From Anaeramoeba flamelloides (lineage: Eukaryota; Metamonada; Anaeramoebidae): DNA of 64,000 bases. A program made the position numbers and the translations under genes. Numbering within the stretch: the stretch's first letter is position 1; every line of letters starts with the position of its first letter. The notes beneath the pieces were generated by a model. The model did not search any database. It saw only the letters and a program-made list of their open reading frames with translations, and had not been told where the DNA came from. The stretch is taken from contig JANTQA010000016.1 in assembly GCA_027625915.1 (NCBI GenBank), positions 2,361,001-2,425,000 of the forward strand. The letters run 5' to 3'. Below are positions 62,443 to 64,000 of this stretch, piece after piece.

Positions 62443-63945
62443 TTAATCTTGTAAATCTTGTAATAAATCAAAATCTTCATTTAAATCGTGATCTTGTTGG
62501 TTTTTTTTTACAATCTGTTCGGCCTTATCCCATTGTTCGTCTTCGTCGCTTTCATAATTGACAACTTTAGTCATCAAAATTTTTCTTCTTTTTCTTTTTC
62601 TTTTCCGTTTTTTCGATTTGGAATCCTGATTAATTTCATCTTCTTCGAAGGGTACCTCGCTGACAATGAAGGTCTGCGATCTAGGGCCAAACTTGCCAAC
62701 GTCATGAAATTTTTTCATTTTGTTCATTTTTTTGGATTCGAGAATGAAATTGTTATAGTCGACGTTGACATTGGAGATGTCCTTTCTCAATTGTTCAATT
62801 GTCACGCGCTGTTGCTTTTTGATTCTTTCCTTTTGAAGTTTCTTTTGGTATTCCAACTCCTGCTGTTCCAAGAGTTTGCGTTTTTTATTGATCTCTTCGC
62901 TTCGCTTTTTGAGCATTTCTTCGCGCTCCTGTAATTCTCTTTCCAATTGAAGCTTTTTTTCGTTTTCAAGCTCCAATTGCTTGCGGAATTTTTCGTCTTC
63001 CAATTCCTGATCCATTTGATCTAATAACAATTTTTTATTTAAGAGCTCCTCTTCCTTTTTTTTCAGTTCTTCTGCTTTCCTTTCCAGCTCCTTGTTCCAC
63101 TTCTGTTGTCTCTGCTTCTTTTTCAATTCCCTTTCCTTTCTTCGCTGATCGGCTTCACGGATTTTCTGTTTGTGCTCCATGCGCGCCAATTCGTCCTCTT
63201 TCTTTTTCTGCTCCTTTAGCAGCCTTCTTCTCTCCTTGTCTTCAAGCTTCCTTTGTTCCAGGACCCTCTTTTTCTCTTGCAACTTTCGTCTCTTCTTCAG
63301 TTCGTGCTCCTTTCTCTTAAGCTTCAATTCCTTGAGCCGGAGCTCCTCTTCTTTCTTCCTCTGCTCTTCCTCCTTCCGCTGTTTCTCCTCTTCGATGGCA
63401 CGCTGCTCGTCAAGAAACCTTCCTTCGTCTTCGTAGTAGAACTTGTTTTGATACAGGGATCCGCTTACCTTTTCGATCGCGCCCAAAACCTCGTCTCCGT
63501 CTTGCTTACGGATCAGGATCTTCCTCGCATCCTCGCTGTCGTCCTTCCAGCTACCCTTCGTTTCAATGGTCTTCTTTATAAAGGCTAACGAATTAACTAG
63601 GGACTTTATAGCAATATCAGATGAGGAAATCAATGATGCGATCTCAAAATGGTTTTGCTTTGGATAGCCCAATTGCTTTGTTAAAATGCTTTGGAATAAT
63701 TTGAGATTTTCAATCTGTTGTTTCTGTAAAAAGTTACATTTCACAACATTGATATTCTTTGTCGGTAACAGAACATTTAAAATGCTAATCAATTGAAGCC
63801 CGTTAGGATTTAGCAATCCTTCTTCAGTTAAATTCTCATCCAATAAGACACTCGAATAAAACGGTATTAGCTGAAGGATCGTGTTTTGATACCTTTTCTT
63901 TTTGTTTTTGTTGACCATTACCGTGAGACTAGTGATCTTTTTCAT
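62443..63945 (-). CDS. CH-like domain plus coiled-coil protein
   Basis: A 500-aa single-exon protein of unknown specific role. Residues about 18-128 look like a calponin-homology-type helical domain: NPNGLQLISILNVLLP, then IENLKLFQSILTKQLGYP, then HFEIASLISSSDIAIKSLVN. That arrangement is typical of CH domains that bind actin or microtubule ends. Residues about 175-395 are a long, highly charged coiled coil (runs of EEEKQRKEEEQRKKEEE type). A basic cluster KSKKRKRKRKRRK (about 445-457) could be a nuclear signal, followed by an acidic tail. The coiled-coil DNA is GC-richer than the flanks. The start ATG is preceded by an A/C-rich leader with no acceptor AG close by. The CH call is by pattern only. 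Confidence 0.75.
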   Translation of the reverse strand: MKKITSLTVMVNKNKKKRYQNTILQLIPFYSSVLLDENLTEEGLLNPNGLQLISILNVLLPTKNINVVKCNFLQKQQIENLKLFQSILTKQLGYPKQNHFEIASLISSSDIAIKSLVNSLAFIKKTIETKGSWKDDSEDARKILIRKQDGDEVLGAIEKVSGSLYQNKFYYEDEGRFLDEQRAIEEEKQRKEEEQRKKEEELRLKELKLKRKEHELKKRRKLQEKKRVLEQRKLEDKERRRLLKEQKKKEDELARMEHKQKIREADQRRKERELKKKQRQQKWNKELERKAEELKKKEEELLNKKLLLDQMDQELEDEKFRKQLELENEKKLQLERELQEREEMLKKRSEEINKKRKLLEQQELEYQKKLQKERIKKQQRVTIEQLRKDISNVNVDYNNFILESKKMNKMKKFHDVGKFGPRSQTFIVSEVPFEEDEINQDSKSKKRKRKRKRRKILMTKVVNYESDEDEQWDKAEQIVKKNQQDHDLNEDFDLLQDLQD

Positions 63946-64000
63946 ACGTGAAATTTTTGTTTGTGTTTATGTGGATATGTTTTTTTTCTTTTTAGGTTTT
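63946..64000. other. 5' flank of the CH/coiled-coil gene, window edge
   Basis: An A-rich leader on the minus strand. Too short to judge a promoter. Confidence 0.5.

Noticed and set aside
63170-63588. Plus-strand Ser/Leu/Phe-rich frames over the coiled-coil gene
   Set aside because: They are the complement of GAG/AAG-rich codons, hence shadows.

Overview
The window is AT-rich eukaryotic nuclear DNA. Coding exons are dense in N, K and E codons, spacers are full of A/T homopolymers and inverted repeats, and spliceosomal introns begin GTA and mostly end TAG. The actin is most like those of amoebozoan-type amoebae, and the RasGAP repertoire and Asn/Lys bias fit an amoeboid protist. An amoebozoan or an Anaeramoeba-like metamonad is possible; I cannot decide from one window. 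All nine well-supported CDSs end in TAA, and a 2,515-codon exon has no internal TAG or TGA, so the standard code fits.

Layout. 2.2-12.9 kb: ATG5 on the minus strand, four exons spread over 10.7 kb, with 4.0 and 5.7 kb introns full of transposon debris. 16.6-17.7 kb: actin (minus). 17.7-23.2 kb: spacer with MITEs and a LINE scrap. 23.2-23.7 kb: TAF10 (plus). 24.5-26.5 kb: a nest of inserted elements. 26.9-28.3 kb: eRF1 (plus), overlapped at its stop by a 137-codon open frame. 31.5-32.9 kb: RAE1/Gle2 (minus), divergent from RPAC1/POLR1C (plus, 34.0-39.8 kb), which carries a 4.6 kb intron. 40.5-49.4 kb: a giant RasGAP (minus, 2,567 aa when spliced). 53.6-55.6 kb: RPA1, the large subunit of replication protein A (minus). 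57.1-57.5 kb: end of a LINE reverse transcriptase. 58.6-61.3 kb: a hAT transposase split by a MITE. 62.4-63.9 kb: a CH-like plus coiled-coil protein (minus).

The host genes are unrelated housekeeping functions (autophagy, actin, transcription, translation termination, mRNA export, DNA replication, Ras signalling) with no operon-like logic. What ties the window together is the repeats. A family of ~197 bp TA-flanked MITEs, a 1.2 kb inverted-repeat element, LINE fragments, a palindromic GTAGAGTGCC repeat and several hairpin elements fill introns and spacers, often nested.

The most unusual items are: (1) the RasGAP, an N-terminal SH3 plus six tandem PH-helical-SH3 modules ending in a catalytic RasGAP domain with arginine finger; (2) RPAC1 with a complete archaeal-type four-cysteine [4Fe-4S] signature; (3) the eRF1 stop (UUU UAA after a T7 run) overlapped by a +1-frame open reading frame; (4) a replication protein A zinc ribbon lacking one conserved cysteine; (5) near-perfect long hairpins inside introns.

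Limits: splice sites were placed by eye from frame, GT/AG and remembered family alignments. Repeat boundaries are approximate. No database search was run.
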